Below are positions 17,162 through 25,129 of a stretch of 64,000 bases of DNA, one piece after another; the stretch's first letter is position 1, and the number at the start of each line of letters is the position of its first letter. Made by a program: the position numbers and the translations under genes. The notes under the pieces were generated by a model, which saw only the letters and a program-made list of their open reading frames with translations, was not told the origin of the DNA and searched no databases. This DNA is from Coprococcus phoceensis (lineage in GTDB: Bacteria; Bacillota; Clostridia; Lachnospirales; Lachnospiraceae): positions 1,525,421 to 1,589,420 of the forward strand of contig NZ_FNWC01000007.1 of NCBI RefSeq assembly GCF_900104635.1, read 5' to 3'.

Positions 17162-18151
17162 TTATTGTTCCAAATACGCATCTACAATGTCTTTTGACAC
17201 ACTGTGACAGATCTCTTCTGTCACTCCTTTTGAGGCATCCCGCACCTCTTGTCTTAGTTCTTCACTCATAGGAACAATCTTCGTTCCACTTTCCTCAATC
17301 ACCTTGATTTTTTCCGCAATGCGGGTGTCCGACTGCTCTCTTGCGTATTTTTTTGCAATCTCAGAAGCCTCTGTGATCACATTTTGCTCTTTCTTTGAAA
17401 GCCCTTCAAAAAATTCATCACTGACAATCAAAGAAATCAAATGCGGCAGATGATTTGTCTCAACCACATAATCCTGCTGTTCATATAATCGACTGGAAAC
17501 AATAACCTCATATGGGTTTTCCTGTGCATCGATTGTTCCCTGCTGAAGCCCGATGTACACCTCACTGAAAGTCATAGGTGTCGGATTCGCTTTGAGCGAC
17601 TTCCAGAAAGCCATATGATACGGATTCTCCATTGTTCTGATCTTTTGCCCCTTAAAATCCGACAGGGAAGTAATATTTTTGTTCGTGGACATGACACGGA
17701 ACCTCTGATCCGCATACCCCAACAGCTTATAGCCCGCATCTTTGTAAACATCTTCCATCAGACCATAGAACTTCGCATCATCCACTTTGTTGCGGACTTC
17801 TTCAATAGAGTCAAACACACATGGAATGTCAAATACCGCGACATCTTTCATAAACGTAACCTGCGGCGCTGTATTTTGTACGACAAACGGAATATCTCCG
17901 TCTTTACAGCTTTCTAACAATTCACGGTCTCCGCCAAGCGTACTGTTTGGATATACTTGAATCTTCATCTTTCCATCACTTAGCCGATCCACCTCTTCTG
18001 CAAATTTTTCCGAGAACAACTGTGTCACCGTATCTTCCGGACTGGATGTCGCAAGCGGCCAAGCGTATCTTTGCACATCGCTCTCCTTGGCGCACCCGGA
18101 CAAGAGTACAGCAGCCAGCACCGCTGTTGCCATATATATTTTTTTCTTCAT
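17162..18151 (-). CDS. dctP: TRAP transporter solute-binding lipoprotein DctP
   Basis: A 329-residue extracytoplasmic binding protein. Lipobox LLSGC at residues 16-20 means it is tethered to the membrane outer face. The family pattern is visible: FAEEVDRLSDGKMKIQVYPNSTLGGDRELLE near 50-80 and the ligand-site region GQKIRTMENPYHMAFWKSL (Arg near 171, the usual carboxylate-binding Arg). TRAP systems import organic acids with Na+. Last gene of the leftward unit dctQ-dctM-dctP. The neighbouring shikimate-type genes make a cyclic hydroxy acid a plausible ligand, but that is inference. Confidence 0.93.
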   Translation of the reverse strand: MKKKIYMATAVLAAVLLSGCAKESDVQRYAWPLATSSPEDTVTQLFSEKFAEEVDRLSDGKMKIQVYPNSTLGGDRELLESCKDGDIPFVVQNTAPQVTFMKDVAVFDIPCVFDSIEEVRNKVDDAKFYGLMEDVYKDAGYKLLGYADQRFRVMSTNKNITSLSDFKGQKIRTMENPYHMAFWKSLKANPTPMTFSEVYIGLQQGTIDAQENPYEVIVSSRLYEQQDYVVETNHLPHLISLIVSDEFFEGLSKKEQNVITEASEIAKKYAREQSDTRIAEKIKVIEESGTKIVPMSEELRQEVRDASKGVTEEICHSVSKDIVDAYLEQ

Positions 18152-18163
18152 CAGATTTCCCTC

Positions 18164-19453
18164 CTACAATAGCACAAGACTGATACCTGGTATAAATGTA
18201 ATCAGCAGTAACGCAATCAAGAAGAACACAATCATCGGAAATGCTTTTTTTGCAATTTCCATAATCGGTATCTCCGTAAGTGAACTTGCCACGAACAAAT
18301 TGACTCCGATCGGAGGTGTCACAAAACCAATTGCAAGGTTTACAACCATCATCACACCAAAATGAATCGGGTCCATTCCTATTTCTGTTACAATCGGCAA
18401 TAAAATCGGGCTTAAGATCAAGATCGCCGGTGTCGTATCCATCGCCATTCCCACAATCAGTAAAAAGATATTAATCACAATTAAAATGACAATCGGATTA
18501 CTAAAGTGTGTCAAAATCCATTCGCTGACTGCCTGTGGCACCTGCATCAGTGTAAGCACCCGCGAAAACGCAATTGACGCTGCAAGTATAAATAACAGCG
18601 GCGCATAAGTTCTTGTGGATTCTACAATGATTCCCCAAATGTTCTTCACCTGAATCGTGCGATAGATAAAAAGACTGATAATCAACGCATAGAAAACCGA
18701 GATAACCGCAGCCTCTGTCGGTGAAGCAATTCCCGAATAAATGCACCCTAAAATAATAACCGGACTAAGCAGGGCAAAAAAGCTCTCTTTTAACACTTTC
18801 AAAAAGCCTTTCGCATGTAATTTTCCAATCTCTTCTGCAATCTTTTCTTTGTCTTCTCCATATTTCTTACAGTAATAGATTGCATAGATCATCAGCAGGC
18901 CGCCAATCAAAAGTCCCGGAATAATTCCCGCGATAAACAGATCACTCACGGATTCTCCCGCCGCCATTCCATACATGATAAACGGAATACTTGGCGGTAT
19001 GATCACACCGAGTCCTCCCGCCACAGCAACCACTGCTGTCACAAATTTCTTGTCATATCCAAGTTCCATCAAAATCGGTATTGTCATACTTCCAACCGCC
19101 GCTACAGTAGCCGGGCCCGAACCTGATATTGCACCATAAAACAAACATGTAATAATCACTGCGCACGGCATTCCCGCAGTTCTTTTTCCAAGAAAATACG
19201 CGAAAACATCAAACAGCCTTTTCGAGATTCCACCCTTTGCCATAACGATTCCGGAGAACACAAACATCGGCACTGCAAGAAGTGGAAAACTGTCGATTCC
19301 ACCAAACATAGAACGAATGACAAACTGGGCGCTCGCCGTAAAAGAAGGGTCAAATGCTCCCGGCAATACCGATACAATCCCAAGTGATATCGATACCGGA
19401 ATCGCAATCACCAGGCAAACTACAAATATTAAAAATACAACTACGATTGGCAT
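18164..19453 (-). CDS. dctM: TRAP transporter large permease DctM
   Basis: A 429-residue polytopic protein (about 12 segments) of the DctM/YgiK type. Typical blocks are LLAVPMFVFSGIVMAKGGIS, AISGSGPATVAAVGSMTIPIL and GMAMDTTPAILILSPILLPI. AGGAGG lies 8 nt upstream of the ATG at 19453; a longer frame exists but has no such site. It forms the ion-coupled translocation unit with DctQ, overlapping its gene by 13 bp. Confidence 0.94.
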   Translation of the reverse strand: MPIVVVFLIFVVCLVIAIPVSISLGIVSVLPGAFDPSFTASAQFVIRSMFGGIDSFPLLAVPMFVFSGIVMAKGGISKRLFDVFAYFLGKRTAGMPCAVIITCLFYGAISGSGPATVAAVGSMTIPILMELGYDKKFVTAVVAVAGGLGVIIPPSIPFIMYGMAAGESVSDLFIAGIIPGLLIGGLLMIYAIYYCKKYGEDKEKIAEEIGKLHAKGFLKVLKESFFALLSPVIILGCIYSGIASPTEAAVISVFYALIISLFIYRTIQVKNIWGIIVESTRTYAPLLFILAASIAFSRVLTLMQVPQAVSEWILTHFSNPIVILIVINIFLLIVGMAMDTTPAILILSPILLPIVTEIGMDPIHFGVMMVVNLAIGFVTPPIGVNLFVASSLTEIPIMEIAKKAFPMIVFFLIALLLITFIPGISLVLL

Positions 19454-19953
19454 GATTCTTCCCCTCCTTTTTCTTTCGCCCTTACAACCTGAAGCTCGAT
19501 CCACCATCTCTGCACAATTCTAAATGCAGCCAGAATAAAGCATACAAACGGCGCTGCCTGAATGTAATACATCGGAATTCCACACGCCGGACTGACCTGT
19601 CCGCTCTCAATCGCAGAGCGCAGATACAAAAAGGCATACGGTATCATATAGCAGAAAAATACTAGTTCAATCGTATGATTCACCAGCTTAAACAACGCTT
19701 TTCCTCGTTTCGGAAACATCGCCACAAACTGCTCCACTTTTATAGAAATACATTTTTTCGTACAATAGCTGATGCTCAAAAATCCTTCCCAAATAAAAAT
19801 ATATCTTGTGATCTCTTCCGACCATGACAAAGACATGCCAAATGCATATCGAAAAACCACCTGAATTCCCATAATGGCAGTCATCATGATAAGACCTGCT
19901 CCCATTAGAAATTCTTCCAGACTGTTATTTAACCATGTGAATACTCTTTTCAT
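19441..19953 (-). CDS. dctQ: TRAP transporter small permease DctQ
   Basis: A 170-residue protein with four membrane segments (about 14-36, 50-68, 86-108, 128-148). The DctQ pattern MGIQVVFRYAFGMSLSWSEEITRYIFIWEGFL is near the first loop. It is required for TRAP uptake together with DctM and DctP. GAGAGGAG lies 6 nt before the ATG. It starts about 50 bp past the aroD terminator, so expression may depend on read-through from the aro operon or a promoter hidden in that gap. Confidence 0.93.
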   Translation of the reverse strand: MKRVFTWLNNSLEEFLMGAGLIMMTAIMGIQVVFRYAFGMSLSWSEEITRYIFIWEGFLSISYCTKKCISIKVEQFVAMFPKRGKALFKLVNHTIELVFFCYMIPYAFLYLRSAIESGQVSPACGIPMYYIQAAPFVCFILAAFRIVQRWWIELQVVRAKEKGGEESCQS

Positions 19954-20000
19954 AGCCTGCTCCTCTCATTCGTTTATTTCTTAACACAACACGGATTTAA

Positions 20001-20035
20001 AAACAGGCTTGGCAGTCTCGCTGTCAAGCCTGTTT
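20001..20035 (-). terminator. Terminator after aroD
   Basis: An 11-bp perfect stem (20001-20011 with 20025-20035) has an inner CAG/CTG pair; on the minus strand it is followed by TTTTTAAA. It separates aroE-MFS-aroD from the TRAP genes. Confidence 0.8.
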
Positions 20036-20042
20036 GCACTTA

Positions 20043-20804
20043 TTATAGGCTTTTGTGTAACAATTGCAATACAGTTTCCAAATTATTCACTTCCATTTGC
20101 CCTGGTGCAGATGCCTTTTTTGCTGCTCCAAATGTCAAAGCTGAACCGAATACTTCTCCGCAAAGTCTGCTGATCACGCCTGTTCCTGCCATTGACATTG
20201 TGATGATCGGTCTGTCCGCATACTCAGATGCCATCTCTTCTGTCGCAGATAACAATACAAGAACATCTTTTTTGTTGTTCGGCATTACTGCAATCTTCGG
20301 AATGTCTGCTCCTAAGTCCTGCATTTTGCGAAGTCTTGAGACAATCTCATCTTTTTCAGGTGTCCTGTCGAAATCATGGTTAGACGCAACTACTTTTACA
20401 TTCACTTCGTGTGCCGCTTCGATGATTTCTTTTACAACCTCATCTCCTGTAAATGCTTCCACATCTACTAAATCCACATATCCTGTCGCAGCAGCTTTCT
20501 TATTTAATTCTGCATATTCTTTTGCCTCGATTGCTTTCTCTCCACCTTCTTTTGAAGTACGGAATGTGAATAACAATGGTGTCTCTCCCAAAGCTTCTCT
20601 CAGCTCTTTTAAAACCTCTTCTACTTTTTCAAATTCAAAAACATGTTCAAACCAGTCTACACGCCATTCTACTACATCTACCGGAATATTTTCAAATGTT
20701 TTTGCTTCATTGATAATTTCTTCCTTTGTCACTCCTACGATCGGCACACAGATTTTTGGTACTCCTTCTCCGATCTTTACATTTCTTACGATTACCGGAT
20801 TCAT
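20043..20804 (-). CDS. aroD: 3-dehydroquinate dehydratase, type I
   Basis: A 253-residue class I Schiff-base enzyme interconverting 3-dehydroquinate and 3-dehydroshikimate. Active-site regions are present: VEWRVDWFEH (Glu/Arg, about 45-54), VVASNHDFDRTP (His, about 143) and IPKIAVMPNNKKD (the Schiff-base Lys, about 170). The C-terminal SRLCGEVFGSALTFGAAKKASAPGQM is also typical. GGAGG lies 7 nt before the ATG. It is grouped with aroE, an MFS transporter, a TRAP system and a LysR regulator rather than biosynthetic aro genes, which suggests a catabolic role. Confidence 0.95.
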   Translation of the reverse strand: MNPVIVRNVKIGEGVPKICVPIVGVTKEEIINEAKTFENIPVDVVEWRVDWFEHVFEFEKVEEVLKELREALGETPLLFTFRTSKEGGEKAIEAKEYAELNKKAAATGYVDLVDVEAFTGDEVVKEIIEAAHEVNVKVVASNHDFDRTPEKDEIVSRLRKMQDLGADIPKIAVMPNNKKDVLVLLSATEEMASEYADRPIITMSMAGTGVISRLCGEVFGSALTFGAAKKASAPGQMEVNNLETVLQLLHKSL

Positions 20805-20831
20805 AAACTTCCTCCTACAGATTTTTAAAAT

Positions 20832-22019
20832 TTATTTTGCTGTATTTACTTTTTCTACTAATTTTCCATATCTTGCATTTACCAACAGCGCAAGCAACAC
20901 ACCGATTACAGTAATGACAATGTTCATTACAAGAACGCCTGTTGCGGACATATTGGCAGCCGCACTTAAAATTGTATAATTACATAAGCTTGATGCAATC
21001 ATAACAAGGCTTGTGATTGTTCCTTTGATCTTCGGGAACAGTTCATTTACAGTAGCTGTTGCCATCTGAAGAACTCCTCCTGCTGCTGCATAACCGATTA
21101 CAAATGCACCGATGTAGCAGATTGCAGGTGTCTTGATCAAATATACTAACACCAACATGATTGTCGCAATCGCCGGATAGATAACAAGAAAACGTACTTG
21201 TTTGAATTTTGTGATCAAAATACTTGTCACAAACAACGCAACCAAAGTTCCTGCTGAGTAGTATGTCTGCATTACAGATACCGATTCAGACGGGATTCCT
21301 GCGATTTCTTTTCCGAATGTCTGCGCACAGTTTAACCATAACTGGAATGTAGCTGTACTTGTGAAACCGATTAAAATCAAGGCTACACTTTCCAATGAGA
21401 AATTTGCATTTTTCAGGTTACTGATAAATGACTCTGATTTTCCGCTCTCAGACTCTGCCGGAAGCGGTGCAAAAATTGCCAGCACACCGAGCACTGCGAT
21501 TATAATACCTGCTACAAGTGGAAGTGTCAGGTATGACATAGATGTTCCTGCCACAAGTCCTAAGAAGAATGGCATTAAAAGCTGTGCTACGGAAATAAAT
21601 AACTTAATTCCCATTGTCGCAATACCTGTATACTTGTACATAATCTCTGCAACTGCCGGATATGTAGCTGTATCTAAGAAGGAGTTTGCGATACCTCCGA
21701 GAACTGCTGCAACATATGCAACCTGTACGTTTGGTGAAAAAGCAATCCCTACGAAGAAAATAACATAAGATGCCACACCAATCAATACCGAAATTCTTCT
21801 TCCAAGCTTATCCGATAACGGTCCTGCAAACGGAAGTGAGATCAAACGTCCCAATCCCAATGCGGCTGCGATTGCAGTTACTTTCATCGCATCGTTCATT
21901 CCCCACTGATCTGCCAGCATCTCTTTTACAACCTGCTGGCTCAATATAGAACATCCAATACCATGGATAAAATAGTTTAAGTACAAAATCAATGCACTTG
22001 GTAAATATTTCTTATTCAT
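20832..22019 (-). CDS. MFS transporter, probable shikimate/quinate uptake
   Basis: A 395-residue major facilitator with about 12 membrane segments. The MFS motif between segments 2 and 3 reads GPLSDKLGRRISVLIG (about 66-81). The start at 22019 has GAGG 8 nt upstream; a 31-codon longer frame overlaps aroE. Since it lies between aroE and aroD in one leftward operon, uptake of shikimate, quinate or a related acid is the simplest role. The substrate is inference from position; no specificity motif can be read. Confidence 0.88.
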   Translation of the reverse strand: MNKKYLPSALILYLNYFIHGIGCSILSQQVVKEMLADQWGMNDAMKVTAIAAALGLGRLISLPFAGPLSDKLGRRISVLIGVASYVIFFVGIAFSPNVQVAYVAAVLGGIANSFLDTATYPAVAEIMYKYTGIATMGIKLFISVAQLLMPFFLGLVAGTSMSYLTLPLVAGIIIAVLGVLAIFAPLPAESESGKSESFISNLKNANFSLESVALILIGFTSTATFQLWLNCAQTFGKEIAGIPSESVSVMQTYYSAGTLVALFVTSILITKFKQVRFLVIYPAIATIMLVLVYLIKTPAICYIGAFVIGYAAAGGVLQMATATVNELFPKIKGTITSLVMIASSLCNYTILSAAANMSATGVLVMNIVITVIGVLLALLVNARYGKLVEKVNTAK

Positions 22020-22048
22020 CGTCTTTTCCTCTGCACTCCTTTTTTCTT

Positions 22049-22924
22049 TTAGTCGTATTTGATATCTAAGATTTCTTTCATATATTCGATCGGCATTGGT
22101 TCTCCTGTCCACAATTCAAATGCGGCTGAACCCTGGAATAACATCATTCCAAGACCGTTCATTGTCTTACATCCGACTTCTTTTGCCATCTTCAACAGCG
22201 CTGTTTCTCTTGGAGCATATACAACATCTGTTACGATCAGGTCTGGTCTTAAGAACGATTTGTCCGGAATGTATGTCTGACCTTCTAATGGTTTCATACC
22301 CATGCCTGTTCCGTTTGCAAATAAATAGCTGTCTGCAATCTCTTCTTTTAATTTGTCAAGATCTGCAAGATCATATAATGTCGCTTTACAGTTTGTATTT
22401 TCATTGATTTTCTTTACTGTCTCTTCTGCATTTGCCCAGAATTTATCTTTGATGTTAAAAATAGACATCTCTGCCACACCGTCAAGCGCTGCCTGAATTT
22501 CAATTGCTGTTGCAGCTCCACCCGCTCCGACAATTGTCATTTTTTTGCCAATAACATCAATGTTGTTGTCTTTTAATGCTGCCATATAACCGATACCATC
22601 TGTAATGTGACCTGTCAGGTGTCCATTGTCATTTACGATTGTATTGACTGCACCACACATTTTCGCTGCCGGTGACAACTCGTCTAAGTATTTATGTACC
22701 ACTGTTTTGTTTGGCATAGATACGTTAGAGCCTCTCATCTTTAATGCACGAAGTCCTTTGATCGCATCTTCTAATGTATCGTTGTCCACCTCAAATGCAA
22801 GGTATGCATAGTCATATCCTAATTTTGCAAATGCTTCATTCTGCATTGCCGGTGAACTTGAATGTCTGATTGGGTAAGCCATTAAACCGATTAATTCTGT
22901 GTGACCTGTAATTCTTTCTGCCAT
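22049..22924 (-). CDS. aroE: Shikimate/quinate dehydrogenase
   Basis: A 291-residue oxidoreductase. Substrate-site elements: GLMAYPIRHSSSPAMQNEAF (the SxS motif), NVSMPNKTVV (catalytic Lys, about 73) and GAVNTIVNDNGHLTGHITDG (catalytic Asp, in the TDG). The Rossmann motif VGAGGAATAIEIQ is at about 133-145. The cofactor loop reads FNIKDKFWANAEE rather than the NRTxxR typical of NADP-specific biosynthetic AroE, which fits NAD-type use, as in catabolic members. First gene of the leftward aroE-MFS-aroD operon, divergent from lysR. Confidence 0.93.
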   Translation of the reverse strand: MAERITGHTELIGLMAYPIRHSSSPAMQNEAFAKLGYDYAYLAFEVDNDTLEDAIKGLRALKMRGSNVSMPNKTVVHKYLDELSPAAKMCGAVNTIVNDNGHLTGHITDGIGYMAALKDNNIDVIGKKMTIVGAGGAATAIEIQAALDGVAEMSIFNIKDKFWANAEETVKKINENTNCKATLYDLADLDKLKEEIADSYLFANGTGMGMKPLEGQTYIPDKSFLRPDLIVTDVVYAPRETALLKMAKEVGCKTMNGLGMMLFQGSAAFELWTGEPMPIEYMKEILDIKYD

Positions 22925-23000
22925 GATTTTTCTCTCCTTTTAATTTGAATTGTTTTTTCTTTTGCCCATTTGTTAAATTTTAAACAACCTCTTTACTGTG

Positions 23001-23030
23001 ATTATATACGATTTCAATCAATACTTCCAA
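23001..23030 (-). promoter_or_regulatory. Promoter of the aroE operon
   Basis: Minus strand: TTGGAA (23025-23030), 18-nt spacer, TATAAT (23001-23006). The LysR-type box at 23049-23069 lies 18 bp upstream of the -35, the usual activator position. Confidence 0.6.
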
Positions 23031-23048
23031 TACATCTTTTGTTATTTT

Positions 23049-23069
23049 TTGATAGTTTTTTTCTATCAA
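23049..23069. promoter_or_regulatory. LysR-type operator between lysR and aroE
   Basis: TTGATAG, 7 T's, CTATCAA: a perfect 7-bp inverted repeat with the ATAG-N7-CTAT core. It is just upstream of the aroE promoter and overlaps the -35 area of lysR (-10 TATACT at 23076-23081), fitting activation of aroE and autorepression. Confidence 0.7.
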
Positions 23070-23107
23070 TTGTGATATACTGTAAGGTAGAGAAAGGAGT
23101 ACATGCT

Positions 23108-23992
23108 ATGACATTAAATCAATTAACATATTTTCAAAAAATTGCCCAGCTGGAACATTTCCGCTTAGCCGCCAATGAACTGAATATTTCCCAGCCAAGT
23201 CTCAGTCGTTCTATGGATACGCTAGAAAATGAACTCGGTATTCCTCTTTTTGAAAAAAACGGACGAAACATCACACTCACCAAATACGGTAAGATGTTTT
23301 TAGAACACGTTGACCGCATTTTAGAAGAGGTTCGCACTGCGGAACAGAAAATGTACCATCTGACACAAGAAGGGGGACACATCGACATCGCCTATGTATC
23401 CCCTCTCGCTAACCACTATATTCCGCACACGGTGCGTACTTTTTTGAATCTTCCGGAAAATAAACAAGTGACGTTCAGTTTCAGTCAGGCACATACAATT
23501 GACCTGATCCGCGGGCTGAAAAACGACATGTATGACGTTGTTTTTGGCGCATATGTGGAAGATCAGCCTTCCGTACAGTTTACTCCAATCCTGCATCAGG
23601 AGATGTTACTCATCACCTCGTTAAACCATCCGCTCGCAAATGAAAAAGAAGTACCTTTTCAAGTACTGCAGGATTATCCGGTGATCGGATATGACCGTGA
23701 TTCAGGTCTTGGACTTTACACTCACAAATTATATCGTAAGCACCAGATCCAGCCGGATATTGTCATCGACTGTCCAGACGAATATTCTATCGCAGCACTT
23801 GTGGCAGAAGACTTTGGAATCGCACTCGTTGCCGATGTTGACACGATACGCGATGCAAAGATTGCCAAAATTCCGGTTGCCGGCGAAGAACTCATCCACA
23901 CGGTCTACATGGCTCATATGAAAGACAAATATATGATTCCCGCCACAAACCGGTTTGTCAAATTTATCAAAAAAGATTCCGGTCTGACCTAA
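23108..23992 (+). CDS. LysR-family regulator of the shikimate region
   Basis: A 294-residue LTTR. The N-terminal winged HTH (LNQLTYFQKIAQLEHFRLAANELNISQPSLSRSM, about 3-60) is followed by GIPLFEKNGRNITLTKYG, then two alpha/beta effector subdomains (about 90-290). AAAGGAG lies 8 nt before the ATG at 23108. It is divergent from aroE across a clear LTTR box. By analogy with QuiR of Listeria, which answers to shikimate, it probably activates the aroE operon; that is inference from gene order. Close relative of the LysR at 28862. Confidence 0.93.
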   Translation: MTLNQLTYFQKIAQLEHFRLAANELNISQPSLSRSMDTLENELGIPLFEKNGRNITLTKYGKMFLEHVDRILEEVRTAEQKMYHLTQEGGHIDIAYVSPLANHYIPHTVRTFLNLPENKQVTFSFSQAHTIDLIRGLKNDMYDVVFGAYVEDQPSVQFTPILHQEMLLITSLNHPLANEKEVPFQVLQDYPVIGYDRDSGLGLYTHKLYRKHQIQPDIVIDCPDEYSIAALVAEDFGIALVADVDTIRDAKIAKIPVAGEELIHTVYMAHMKDKYMIPATNRFVKFIKKDSGLT

Positions 23993-24017
23993 TATTCTTT
24001 AACTTGCGCTCCTTCCT

Positions 24018-24377
24018 TTAATCACTGTCCTTTGGTATAATTGCTTCGCCATTTTCATCCAACAGGTAAATTGCAAAAACGGTTTTAATCCGAGCCGGAT
24101 AAGTCTCCAAAATTTCTCCATTATATACGATACATACCTCTGTTCCCTCTTCAAGTTCCGGTACTTCAATCTTTGATACAACATCCGTTGTAACCGTAAT
24201 TTCACCTGTTGATATCTCTTCATTTTCAAAAGGTTCGACTGAAATCGTATTTTCACCTATTTCCAAAACAGTTGCGTTAAATGTCGGATTCCCTTTCGGC
24301 GTTTCCGTATCTTTACATCCTGTTAATGAAAACGCAGCAAAAATACAGGCACCTAATACAACAGATCTTTTTCTCAT
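24018..24377 (-). CDS. DUF3221-type lipoprotein
   Basis: A 119-residue lipoprotein: signal MRKRSVVLGACIFAAFSLTGC with lipobox LTGC. The small beta-rich domain has the order FNATVLEIGENTISVEPFENEE, then VPELEEGTEVCIVYNGEILETYPARI, as in DUF3221 proteins. GGAGG lies 8 nt before the ATG at 24377. Function unknown; it sits just downstream of the convergent LysR gene and close to the YrvL-like gene. Family assignment is by remembered pattern. Confidence 0.7.
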   Translation of the reverse strand: MRKRSVVLGACIFAAFSLTGCKDTETPKGNPTFNATVLEIGENTISVEPFENEEISTGEITVTTDVVSKIEVPELEEGTEVCIVYNGEILETYPARIKTVFAIYLLDENGEAIIPKDSD

Positions 24378-24466
24378 TTGATACACCTCCAACCCTTCAT
24401 TTTCATTATGCTACCGAAAACAACTAATAATAATCCAACAATACAACTTCCGATTCCTAACACTTC

Positions 24467-24913
24467 TCATGACTCTTTTTCCTCCCATCTTTCCTTCTCA
24501 TCTTTACAATCGCAATCTCGCTTAACCTCATCCAAAGATGTGATTGCAAATAAAAATGCGACCACAAGTATAGATAATAACGAGGCAGACACACTTTTCA
24601 TAAAATGATCAACAACTACCATTGCAATCGTAGTTGCTGTAGTGTCTAAAAAAACAAACAAAACTTTCGCACTCATAAAAGAAATCCTGTCTAATGACAG
24701 CAGTGCATTCGGCAACGCCTGTGCAAACACTTCCATCGGAAATCCTACAATTGCAAAAATAAGAAAAAACAATATAATTTTGCCAACCGATTCATATCGA
24801 AACCCAAAGATTTTCATAATAGAACCACCGACAAGAGCGATTACCGAAACAATACCTAAAACAACTGCCACGCAAATAATAAAGCCCAAAAAATCTAATA
24901 CTTTTTTTCTCAT
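24467..24913 (-). CDS. YrvL-like membrane protein
   Basis: A 148-residue membrane protein with four hydrophobic segments (about 8-33, 43-65, 80-100, 112-130). The stretch GFRYESVGKIILFFLIFAIVG followed by FPMEVFAQALPNALL resembles the YrvL family, named for a Bacillus regulatory membrane protein. The C-terminal tail is charged and cytoplasmic. GGAAAGG lies 7 nt before the ATG. The role is unknown and the family call is moderate. Confidence 0.55.
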   Translation of the reverse strand: MRKKVLDFLGFIICVAVVLGIVSVIALVGGSIMKIFGFRYESVGKIILFFLIFAIVGFPMEVFAQALPNALLSLDRISFMSAKVLFVFLDTTATTIAMVVVDHFMKSVSASLLSILVVAFLFAITSLDEVKRDCDCKDEKERWEEKES

Positions 24914-25068
24914 TTTTCACGCCTTTCCAAACAAAAAAAGATGTACAAGGTATACTATTTCAACTTCTACCTCATACATCTATTTTAATCTGTTCTTTAA
25001 ATTATGTCCAATATTTCTTGCAATTTACTAGGCTATATGTTACAGTTCACTCCACGCCATTCGCGAAA

Positions 25069-25100
25069 CGCACTTTCAGTGCTTTTCCGCTGCAAGCAGC
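25069..25100. repeat. Pair of short hairpins in an intergenic stretch
   Basis: GCACT-TTC-AGTGC (25070-25082) and GCTGC-AA-GCAGC (25089-25100) lie side by side between the YrvL-like gene and the end of the OYE gene. The wider GC-rich stretch (about 25040-25115) contrasts with its flanks and may be a dispersed repeat. Confidence 0.3.
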
Positions 25101-25129
25101 TATTTTTGCTCATAAACAGGCGTTAAATT

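Noticed and set aside
20053..20979. 308-codon plus-strand open frame
   Set aside because: Antisense to aroD and the MFS gene; Ser/Thr-rich translation typical of a shadow frame.
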